Translations under genes and position numbers: made by a program
Shown here: piece by piece, positions 33,101 to 38,200 of the stretch
Layout: each line of letters opens with the position of its first letter
Position numbering within the stretch: position 1 is the first letter of the stretch
Origin: an uncultured Chloroflexota bacterium
Lineage (GTDB): Bacteria; Chloroflexota; Anaerolineae; Anaerolineales; Anaerolineaceae
DNA: 64,000 nucleotides
NCBI GenBank assembly: GCA_902774215.1
Contig: CACYHU010000009.1
Span: 1 to 64,000, forward strand
Reading direction: 5' to 3'
Notes under the pieces: generated by a model
What the model was told of the DNA's origin: nothing
What the model saw: only the letters and a program-made list of their open reading frames with translations
Database searches by the model: none

Positions 33101-33725
33101 TGTTGAGAATAATGATCTTGTTGGAACAGATAGTTTACCCAGTACTGACTGGCCTTTCAATGCGGATGTTGTATTTACCGGTGACATTGATCATCAAGTC
33201 TCCTGTACACCGGAAAATCCTCGGGATGTGGAAAACGGCAGGGTATATGCCTGTACGACAGAAAATGTCCGCTTCAAAACTCCTGCGGGTGAGAAGAATA
33301 TCCATGCACATCTGGACGGAACCTGGCTGACCAAAGAAGCGAATGAGGATTTCCCGACGATGTTCGCTGTAACGGTTAATGGATCCGCATTGGATACAAC
33401 CACGCTCTTTAAACAACCGGCCCCCGGCAGTATGTCTGTTGGGCAGATCGTAACTGTCGAAGCAGATACAACATATAACGGTACAAGTATCTGGGGATCC
33501 TCTACACCGTCGTATCTCTATTACACTTATTCCGGTGTTGAGGGCGGCAATAAACGAATTGAGACCTGTACCGGTTCAAGCTGTACGCTGACTATTACCG
33601 ACAATACAAAGTCAATTGTCGCGGAGTTTCTCGGTAATGAGACTTATGCGCCCAGCAGGGGGGTGATGTCTGTGAATCTCCCGACGGTGACCCTTGATGT
33701 CACCCTCGGCGGCGATGGCGGATAA
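21075..33725 (+). CDS. Giant Ig-like repeat protein, frame-shifted continuation of the upstream FHA-TM gene
   Basis: The open frame holds up to 4,216 codons, but the first 24 lie out of frame over the end of the previous gene, and no ribosome site or signal peptide precedes them. Real sequence starts near 21147. It consists of about 33 units with the Big_3_5-type pattern P-T-G-T-I-x-F-T ... AEYSGDxxFxxSxS. Most carry a Cys pair (CTLxxxTxxFxxxC), suggesting one disulfide each. Two alternating unit types make a super-repeat of about 235 aa: one ends GDGSGKTLKAEYSGDGLF, the other IKNIVLSSDTADRVKAEYSG. There is no LPXTG motif, membrane helix or cell-wall domain at the end (...VTLDVTLGGDGG). The inferred role is an extracellular stalk or adhesin tethered by the upstream membrane helix. 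It could alternatively be a pseudogene remnant or an assembly error at the junction. Confidence 0.75.
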   Translation: MLKPLIRGTIISSPLHPTRCCSIGDDPDPYKPDNGHLNMEVLFNWKIGTNDDGSDKYGIDLVQEKYKPTGTFTFVPSIVKTDKETKESTKCELNLDTGVLICTGKKIEPKEYTKDGVDYYRYDITDMIIDDGANRIRVEYSGDFVFKPSSSSTEQFLNIPTTFGIIDPKKSSDNKISMTVEITPDAQAPKESKINGTVKFTSGSKFEGCSGDAKYTSGETDKKATIVITNMVMSADPGTDIKGEYSGNSLFTGSSSETVPLGTKIKTDLKIEESKKKKDDQTQIEKVSMTLVLTPDADETGTISFTSGTATCKIDITDHTDIKFTEPCKGTAQYSGGKIVITDMEMSGTPGTSIKAEYSGDTKYDNSSAEGSLLQPIKLELSNVYKPANGLASLNALLTWTKEDAGDSIPTGTLTFNFKNGDALVSACKLDMKAKTIDCTGEKTTITRDPDKDEDVSGSLKWILDKVLLASNDADRVQAEYSGDNVFDKASSIIVMFKMIPTRLQLSDQSKTGSGLVNVTAVLDWDEWQDVLPEGMVPTGTIKFTSGSAACTLSLETKDFLEPECRDKDPQTVTPDSAGKKVTVNIKNMKIGDGSGKTLKAEYSGDVSFEKSTSNQIDFDKINTELDITRAYKPGSGLANIDIVLKRVPVSTETFSPTETITFTIGSGTCTLNIVTESFSCAGKDTSGLTPDKSTTGEYKWSIKNIVLPSDTADRVKAEYSGDAIYNPSSSKIIMFETIPTSLALSNQNKTAEGLVSVTTVLSWTADHPDGTKPGGTIKYTSGTGVCTLSFSTKDFIEPDCRDTVPPNIVQDDVNKTVTVTVKNMEIGDGTGSTLKAEYSGDGLFLASVSDTVDFNKVNTTLDITNAYKPGSGLANIDIVLKQDPAVTEAFNPTGTITFTIGSGTCKLDIRTQDFDCEGEDTEGLAPDKSTSGEYKWSIKNIVLSSDTADRVKAEYNGDAVYNPSVSKIVMFKTIPTTLRLYGQSKNADGLVSVTTELSWTDAHPAGTKPHGTIKFTSESAVCTLDLDTAAFIEADCGGTVTPPSEGPDAKKRTYIIKDMRIGDGSGKTLAAEYSGDGLFLKSTSNTVDFNKVNTELLIQDAYKPAPGLANIDFDLKWNPGELVGSASPTGTITFTIGSEVCRLNFTESSENFTCSGTTTTGLKPDRTTAGLLRWSIKNVVLSSDAADRVSMVYEGNAIYNPSSSVIFMFKTVPTRVDINDQRKTADGLVNMNTVLEWDDNTPADMVPHGTIKFTSGGASCTLSLDTEKFIDCEGSATPVSPQEAKKLEYTIENLKIGDGTGQDIKAEYSGDGFYLASASEAKDFTKVNTELDILQAYKTGSNLANVTSLLTWKSDKVAPGTKPTGTITFTVGGNTCTLDITTQVFSCTGELTKITSEDVHDEDEGIDGIKWTIEKMLLASESADRVQAVYSGDAVFNGSSSKIVLFKTIETTLTLSGYKKTASGLVGTTVNLGWAVETEEPYATMKPHGTIKLISSTASCTMEFKNTSTGWDARWIDCQGSQIRVSTPGTNSLSFEVSSLDMGGNTGDSLRAEYSGTVVFLPSASDSQFFNKADTHLNITSAYKGDDGLVNLKTALDWLESEAGESEPSGAITFTIGSETCRMDIVTKNFSCSGESTVVSDPVKKTVAGKITWEWTITNILLTSTGADRVKADYNGDSIFNPSSSRIVLFQNVETQLGIEDPRKASDGKLSMDLNLSWTDDPPAPDMTPGGTIKITSGTAVCTLSVANDAPAFTDCQGKVQIDKTNPKARIYKITELNMGDKAGDDLKAEYSGDGTFLASASNTVYFDRTDTTLEINPATKAGDYLVNVTTILSWDVPTDPAGLVPEEGTITFTFSGETCKLVYDLDEMSDPDYQSVVDFNCAGEDTTVKVTNDSEHGHITWALTNILLNSNTADRVKAEYGGDANFNPSASKIVIFPTVATTTTISDQDKEGILGPVKLKVSLGWAATAPAGKTPTGSIKLTSGSAVCTMKIEGETASFEAPCTGSVQASSSAGNPRTFDISGLMMGPGIGDDIKAEYSGDGVFMASVSDTLYFNKVNATLEIDRAWKFDTSALANIDGKLTWDPDDAGSATPAGTIKFTIGSETCTMNIDSPQSISCAGLGTDVRATVTEPGQMTLKLRKVLLSGTGADRVKAEYSGDAVFNPSTSTTKMFETKETITRISSPIKKSNNMVDLTARISWDGDLPEDVELAPGTMTFTSGSKSCTLNLRTKRFSNCAAEPDAAHPVPVIINTVTGEITVYNLEMGAEAGTTIKAEYSGNSYFEKSVSPTVEFTKVDTTLAIDAAVKKADADVTTSLKWNKNDAMSNKPTGTNKLIIGSDTCVLTFTEDDLTNIDNFTCAGENTDITLKHIAENVSGKTFEEDENGIIKDDDGHVIVDSDGNVTEYGNGIIGYRWTISNIVLTSTTADRITADYSGDSIFNASESKIVKFKTVDTKTDIVPNSAVKVGDGSMANVDMTLIWKKDDAVGNEPSGTMTMNIGSDTCRLTIDRTYIPTDTDPGRKVDLDTFTCAGESTVIKMTRYPETDGYIGYKWSFSNIVLTSNTADRITASYGGDFIFNKSESLIVKFETIDTKTDIDPDSAVKVGDGSMANADITLKWKKNDTISSEPTGTMTMNIGSDTCKLTIDKNYLPTTEDPGRKVDPDSFTCSGVSTEITMAELPVDADGNIGYKWSFRNIVLTSNTADRLTASYDGDVIFNKSESLIVKFKTVPTETIITKADLAPDGAVDEMIVLVKWDKTLTTDTEKPTGTIKLTAGSSTCTMQMGSQPKFTDCDFNSITPGDVEIDGVPYPVYTITGLKIGDGTAPSIKAEYSGDGLFVKSEADEFFFKHVDTTLTIVEHDPETHRPLAYKPSNSRVNLSYTLNWFLPYEPEPLGDVVKPVGTVTFTMGSDICKLDLANKSFTCADAETEVYLGGTGSEEVDDKYRIEWYLTLNNILLSSGNDPDRVKAEFSGDKLFNPSFSDYVLFTTLPTTLSLRDQVKMPAGTVNVDLTLERDSFKIMGNEPKPNGTIKLTSGSAVCTLDISASPAKFTDCSGSVSVVDKTYKITGLDFGGNAGGDIVAEYSGDGLFLSSKSEKKYFSKIDTELAINSVYKPNDPALVSFVSVLSWDREKAATRRPVGTIRFTSGSGSCTLNLSTKKMVDCDTKNVIIAPKTIGDNITYEILVDEMAVTDTTADGITAEYSGDAVFNASSTAKVLFKTVDTTIDIVSSYKPDEKHATITAKLEWDETIADGRKPAGSVKFVVGSGSCTLTIRTGELDCEPGTGTISADRRIFKVKDMLIDDSSADRVSVEYSGDGFFNPSKTNKVLFDRIDTEITIKTANRYKDSQNVGGVRLDTLLGWDENEDEGKTPTGTLKITIGEKYAEYDLTAKTLKINDQPVDTDKYVMADFDLWSFLFKDLPLNAENATTAKIEYSGDIYFGPSSKTIEFEKIKTSVIIDSIGYEQNNGSGSPIIFTLSGIVKRLSPNFDNIPFTGHIDNIDIKLRLDNIWVSHATCKYLNGGYDCGLNYEGFYYKNYTFDPLTGSFTFDFESRTRTNPDEFKGESVFTIDYSDDMLYAETDDTTRGKFYTDFASVQTVTQIKDITALQLDDEERTKYLQFTLFNGTSGQITVTTSNGKSCTFRINDESICGAEEIIKNEVYGSVTVTLKGMTELDLEKAEKIYIQYQGDRYHKSAINEKEFDEFPTTLGISQIENKGSDKVDMNLSLGYTPKELINKYWPAGSLVISKGSYTCTVPLDYGVNEAAYTKNLTNSCGGGTARVYSQGGENRLVIEIKDLPVTDHQTTKYTARYSGDWSNAPSKAEKEHGNQVDVNFSVTYEEKGTSIRSIHLTLRTPDTSQTAIPQGSAELKFMNNGNTCVWDLSDVHCECDVSDFKLMGFSSGPGYRTIEMRFDTDRQLSGYDMLELSYSGDDNYRSTTAIFPMPPFKVTLTPVTDYLYDDGRLYFNTENYHPQFPKFPEAYTMADCASMPEQCRTLKDEFSLTVSVFVENNDLVGTDSLPSTDWPFNADVVFTGDIDHQVSCTPENPRDVENGRVYACTTENVRFKTPAGEKNIHAHLDGTWLTKEANEDFPTMFAVTVNGSALDTTTLFKQPAPGSMSVGQIVTVEADTTYNGTSIWGSSTPSYLYYTYSGVEGGNKRIETCTGSSCTLTITDNTKSIVAEFLGNETYAPSRGVMSVNLPTVTLDVTLGGDGG
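22200..31430 (+). repeat. About 705-bp super-repeats encoding paired Ig-like domains
   Basis: The phrase encoding YKPGSGLANID recurs at 22968, 23676 and (as YKPAPGLANID) 24381, spacings of 708 and 705 bp. Similar paired units continue, with decay, to about 31430. The near-identical DNA shows growth by duplication. Confidence 0.85.
28434..29262 (+). repeat. Recent 414-bp in-frame duplication
   Basis: The block around GTGGGTGACGGATCCATGGC occurs at 28476 and again at 28890, exactly 414 bp (138 codons) apart, with long near-identical flanks on both sides. It is the clearest recent unit duplication inside the giant gene. Confidence 0.85.
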
Positions 33726-33744
33726 GCCAATCGGGGACCCGGAT

Positions 33745-34350
33745 CGGGGACGGTACCCGGAGGCGCCAGCCGCAGGGTCCCGTCCCCACAAAGTACCATT
33801 ACATCAGGGAAAGTGAAGTGTCCTCAAGAAGTACCGAAACAACAAAGGGCACAATGGATCACCCCTGATTCGGCGGTACTCAGAAGGGACAGGCCCCTCC
33901 GCTTCGCTGCGGGGACTGACCCCGGATCGGGGACGGTTCCGCGCAGCGGAACTGTCCTCCCGGTTTTCAGCAAATGCAAAACCGGCTGAATTACCGGAAA
34001 AAATGAGAACCTTGACAATAAAATAAATTGCCGGCCGTCCTTCGGGGACGGTTTCGCGCAGCGGAACTGTCCCCCTGGTTATCGCCCACCGGGGACGGTA
34101 TCCGGAGGCGTCAGCCATAGGATCCCGTCCCCATGAAGTACCATTAAATCAGGAAGAACGGTACATTCCCCTGATCAAGCGGTACTTGGCGGGTTCAGGC
34201 CCCTCCGCTTCGCTGCGGGGACCAGACCCCGGCGCGGGGACGGTTTCGCGCAGCGGAACTGTCCCCCTGGTTTTCAGCAAACGCAAAAACGGCTGTATTA
34301 CCGGGAAAAAATGAGAACCTTGACAATAAAATAAATTGCCGGCCGTCCCC
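33745..34350. repeat. Two direct copies of a structured intergenic repeat
   Basis: CGGGGACGGT recurs at 33745, 34090 and 34351. It opens two copies (345 and 261 bp) that share the words GGAGGCG, CCCGTCCCC, AAGTACCATTA, TGAGAACCTTGACAATAAAA and TTGCCGGCCGTCC. Each copy contains palindromes such as GGGGACGGTTTC...GGAACTGTCCCC. No credible gene is present on either strand; open frames here have no ribosome site and no protein character. Confidence 0.85.
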
Positions 34351-34374
34351 CGGGGACGGTACCCGCGGGCGCGC

Positions 34375-34826
34375 ATGCCTGTGGCCCGAACATGGGCCAC
34401 GGGGCCGTATGCAGCCTGACCCGGACCCGGGTCAGCTGTGTGCGGCCCCCCAATAAGCCACCGATGCAGGGACAGCCATGCGCGGGCATGGGCGATGTAT
34501 CGTCGGGACGTACACAACTGTCCCTGACAGGACAGATTGCATACGTCCCGCAGTCCCTGACGGGACAGGGGCGCGTATGCCTGTGGCCCGAACATGGGCC
34601 ACGGGGCCGTATGTAGCCTGACCCGGACCCGGGTCAGCTGTGTACGGCTCCCCAATAAGCCGCCGATGCAGGGACAGCCATGCGCGGGCATGGGCGACGT
34701 ATCGTCGGGACGTACACAACTGTCCCTGACAGGACAGATTGCATACGTCCCGCAGTCCCTGACGGGACAGGGGCGCGTATGCCTGTGGCCCCCCAATAAG
34801 CCGCCGATGCAGGGACAGCCATCCGA
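34375..34826. repeat. 202-bp tandem repeat, two full and one deleted copy
   Basis: ATGCCTGTGGCCC starts at 34375, 34577 and 34779, giving a period of exactly 202 bp. The third copy jumps from GTGGCC straight to CCCCAATAAG, losing the middle, and then breaks off. Each unit is packed with inverted repeats (GTGGCCC/GGGCCAC, TGACCCG/CGGGTCA, CTGTCC/GGACAG, GCATACG/CGTATGC). Long open frames through it on both strands result from the repeat period and are not genes. Confidence 0.9.
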
Positions 34827-34907
34827 CCGTCCCTAACGCTATCCGCGGGCATATTGCCGTTTCATCAAAGGGAACAATGGATCTCTCCTGATCAAGCGGT
34901 ACTCAGC

Positions 34908-34949
34908 GGGGTCTGGTCCCGCAGCGCAGCGAAGGGGCCAGACCCCGGA
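34908..34949. repeat. Third copy of a palindromic element, core inverted
   Basis: GGGGTCTGGTCCC...GGGGCCAGACCCC forms a long imperfect hairpin. Related elements are at 33886-33925 and 34191-34232. The flanking GATCAAGCGGTACT word keeps the same orientation in the second and third copies (GATTCGGCGGTACT in the first), but the central GC-rich core of this copy reads in reverse. Confidence 0.6.
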
Positions 34950-34998
34950 GAGGGTCATTCTTTCGTCTTATTTGCTGAAAGAATTATGAAGCCGGCAA

Positions 34999-35027
34999 TT
35001 GATTTTTTGTTCGGTAAAGTGTAAAAT
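34999..35027 (+). promoter_or_regulatory. Promoter for the secreted-repeat protein / AAA operon
   Basis: TTGATT (34999-35004), 17 bases, TAAAAT (35022-35027): a good vegetative-type promoter. It would give a leader of about 255 bases carrying the hairpin at 35111-35158 before the ATG at 35291. Together with the terminator at 44401 it defines one transcription unit of three genes. Confidence 0.65.
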
Positions 35028-35038
35028 TATCCGCAAAG

Positions 35039-35185
35039 GTTACCACCGCCTTTTGCGGGTGAGTCAGAAAAAGAGCCCTGAAACACAGCGGGGGTATGGG
35101 GGGCGGAGCTCTTACACCGCATAAAAAACAGGCGAAGCCTGTACCTTACCGGTGTAAGCCCCCGGAAATCAGGCGCGGGATGCGG
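35039..35185 (+). repeat. Dispersed leader repeat, copy 1
   Basis: The words CACCGCCTTTTGCGGGTGAG, TCAGAAAAAGAGC, TATGGGG and CCCGGAAATCAGGC recur in the same order at 46378-46473. This copy carries an extra large hairpin in the middle. Both copies lie just upstream of genes for exported proteins. Confidence 0.8.
35111..35158 (+). promoter_or_regulatory. Two-tier hairpin in the operon leader
   Basis: CTTACACCG (35111-35119) pairs with CGGTGTAAG (35150-35158), enclosing an inner ACAGGC-GAA-GCCTGT stem (35128-35142). Lying between promoter and start codon, it may control message stability or translation. It is absent from the second copy of the surrounding repeat, so it may be an insertion. 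Confidence 0.55.
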
Positions 35186-35290
35186 CTTTCGCAGACACAT
35201 GAACTTTCGCTCCAGTGCCCTGCGAAGCATACCCTCCGGGATGCAAAGCGAGCTCTTATAGTGGAAAAAATGAGAGAAAGGGTAAAAACA

Positions 35291-38200
35291 ATGAAAAATA
35301 AATTCGAAAGAAAGGCTTCCGGCTGCTTCCGGGCAGGCCGCTTATATCTTATTCCATTTCTCTCGTTTCTCATGACGCTCTCCCTCTTCCTGAGGGCAGG
35401 CACAGTCCTTGCGCAGGAAGCGGACCGCATCGAGATCGACGCCTCCGCGCTTGCCGCCGGGGAAGCCTTCACCTTTACCGTCACGGTCAATTCCGACGAG
35501 ATGCGCTCCTTTGCGGACGCGCAGATGGAACTGACCGCGGTCCTCTGCCCGGCCGGGGAAGATGAGGCCAGCTGCCAGACACTTTCCAGAACGACGGAAG
35601 GTGAAGATGACACGACTATGCGCGTAGTCTTCACTGCGGAAGCACTGCCCGGCGCCGGGGATTACAACCTCGATGTGAGCTTCAGGGATGAAGCCGGCAG
35701 CTTTGCCTCCCAGTCCGCCTCTTATCTGCTGCGCGGGGTGCGTCCGTCCGCCGGGGCTGAAGCCTCCGCCACGCCAACCTCCGAAGCGCAGCCGACAGTC
35801 TCACCCACGTCACCTTCAGCCACAGGAACCCCCGAACCGGAGATCGATGTCCCGATCACGGTCAAGCCGGTCAAAATGGTGCCGGCGTTCCTCGGCGAAA
35901 ACGGTGAGGTGCTTTACGCGAATGCCACGATCTATGTCAGTGATCCCTATTACCTCTCTCTCCGCTCAGACAGCGTCCTGAACGACAGCGTGACCGTGGA
36001 AGCCGCGCTTCCCGCCTCGCTTCGGTCCGCCCCGCTGGACCCGGAGAGCGAATGCCTTCAGTATCTGAACGCGGATGGTACCGCGCTGGAGCTGCCCGGC
36101 AGTCTCTGGAATGAAGAAAACGGCGGGACCTTCCGCTGTGAACTGCGTTACACAGACCGGGTTTGGCTGCCCGCCGAGCCGGTCAGTTTCTCAATGATCC
36201 CGGGAACCGGGACCTTTGCGGAGACCTTTGAGATGTTACCGCTCAAATGGTCCGCCTATCCGATGAATATCACAAAGCACCCCGCCACCCATCAGGCGCA
36301 GATCTTCGACAGCCGCGGCAACCTGCTGTGCAGCGATACCGTTGCCTGCGGAATGTTTTATTCCGATGAGGTTTACAGGCTGACGTACAGATTCCCCGCG
36401 GAATGGGGCGGTGCCCTGCCTTCCGGCAGAAGCTTCTCCGCTGAGGTGAACTGGCCCGCTGAATGGGCGGCGTCCATTTCCCGGCAGGCGAATATTGATG
36501 CCGCTGTAGCTTACGGCGATGCCTGTGCTGTGGACGAAGACGGGAACACATATTTTGAATTAACAGAAAACCCGGACGGCCGCTACACCGCATCCTGTAC
36601 CTTCTCACCCGGTGCCGTGACGGACGCGGTGATGCCTTCGATCCGGATCCATCTGGATGATAATGCCTGGGCTGTGAACGACCTGAATATAGCCCTGTCC
36701 CCGGTCATCATCCGGGAATCATCCCTCCAGACAGAAGAAATTACTCCTGAAGGAACGGAAACATCCCTGCCGACAGCAGAAATCACGCCTGAAGGTACCG
36801 AAACTCCGCTGCCGACCGTCACCGCGGAACCCGGTACGGGAGAGCCTCTGCCGGATATCGAAATCATCATGACGGTCAAACCGGTCACGCTTACGCCTTC
36901 GATCGCCGATGAAGAGGGCAATACGCTCGTTTACGGTTCAACGCTCTATGTCGGGGAGCCTTACTACCTCCGAATCAGTGCCGACAGCCCGATGAATGAC
37001 AGCGTTGATGTGAACGTGGACCTTCCGGCCTCCTTCCTCAGCGCTCCGCTGGATCCCATGTCGGAGTGTCTGGATTACCTGAACGACGAAGGCACCGGTT
37101 TTTCCATCCCGGGCGGCAGCTGGAACAGTGAAAACAACAATACCTTCAACTGCGAACTTCGTTTCACTGACAGTACCTGGATGGCGGCCAATCCTTTGAA
37201 TTTCTCCATCAGTCCATCCGGTATTCCGGCTGATGAAACCTTTGAAATGTCCCCGCTGAGCTGGAATTATTACCCGGTCAATATTGCCAAATACGCGGCG
37301 ACACACCAGGTCCAGATCTCCGACAGCCGCGGGAACCTGATCTGCAGTGACACCGTTCCCTGCGGGGTTTTCAACGCGGATGATATTTATATCGTGACCT
37401 ACAAATTCCCCGCCGACTGGGGTGAAGCCCTGCCCTCCGGCAGGTCCTTCAGCGCCGATCTGCAGTGGCCTGAAAACTGGGCGATGGGACTGGAAAACAT
37501 GTATGACCCGGAAACAGTACAGCAATTCGCTGACGTCTGTGCTGTCGGCCCGGATGGCGTGACCCGGTTCGTTCTGCAGGAGGTTTCAGCAGGGCGCTAT
37601 GCGGCTTCCTGTGCCTTTGAGCCCGCGAGCATTGCCAACCCGGTCCAGTCAGCCGCTGTTTTACATCTGGATGACGCTTCCTGGCAGGTTTCCGACCTGA
37701 ATGTGATGATGCCCGGGACGATCATCAAAAAACAGGCTGTGCTTTCTCCTTCCCTGGTTATGCAGGTGGAGGAAGGGTCCGCGGCGGCGGAACAGATCCG
37801 CGGCGGTACCATCACTTCCCTTTATAAGACGACCTCGGATATGCCGAATGCCGGCGGCGGCTTCGGCATGCCCGCTCTTTACACGCTCAAAGCACAGGTT
37901 GAAGGCATTTCCTCCGCCCGTGCGCCGCAGTGGAGCGACTATGTGCAGGTGAACTGGAGCGTTTTTGATGCGCTTGCACAGACCGGCGATCTGCCCGCCT
38001 GCCTTGAGCCGAACGGAAACGGTTATAAGCTCGGCGAGCTTGTTCAGACAGCTGACGGGACCTGGCAGTCGGAATGTTCCTTCCGCTTCCCGATGTCCAT
38101 GCCTGAAAGCACTTTCGGCGGCGTGCTGCAGATGGAGCTTTTCTCCGGTATGTACAATACCACGGCTTCCACCGGTGTTGCATCCCAGCCGTTCCTGAGG

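Noticed and set aside
34149-34852. Open frames on both strands in the 202-bp repeats; possible CRISPR
   Set aside because: The unit is 202 bp and copies abut directly with no unique short spacers, and no cas genes are near. The translations differ by frame and reflect the repeat period.
35096-35290. Upstream extension of the 1,900-aa secreted protein
   Set aside because: This stretch is the dispersed leader repeat with a hairpin. The signal peptide begins at 35291.
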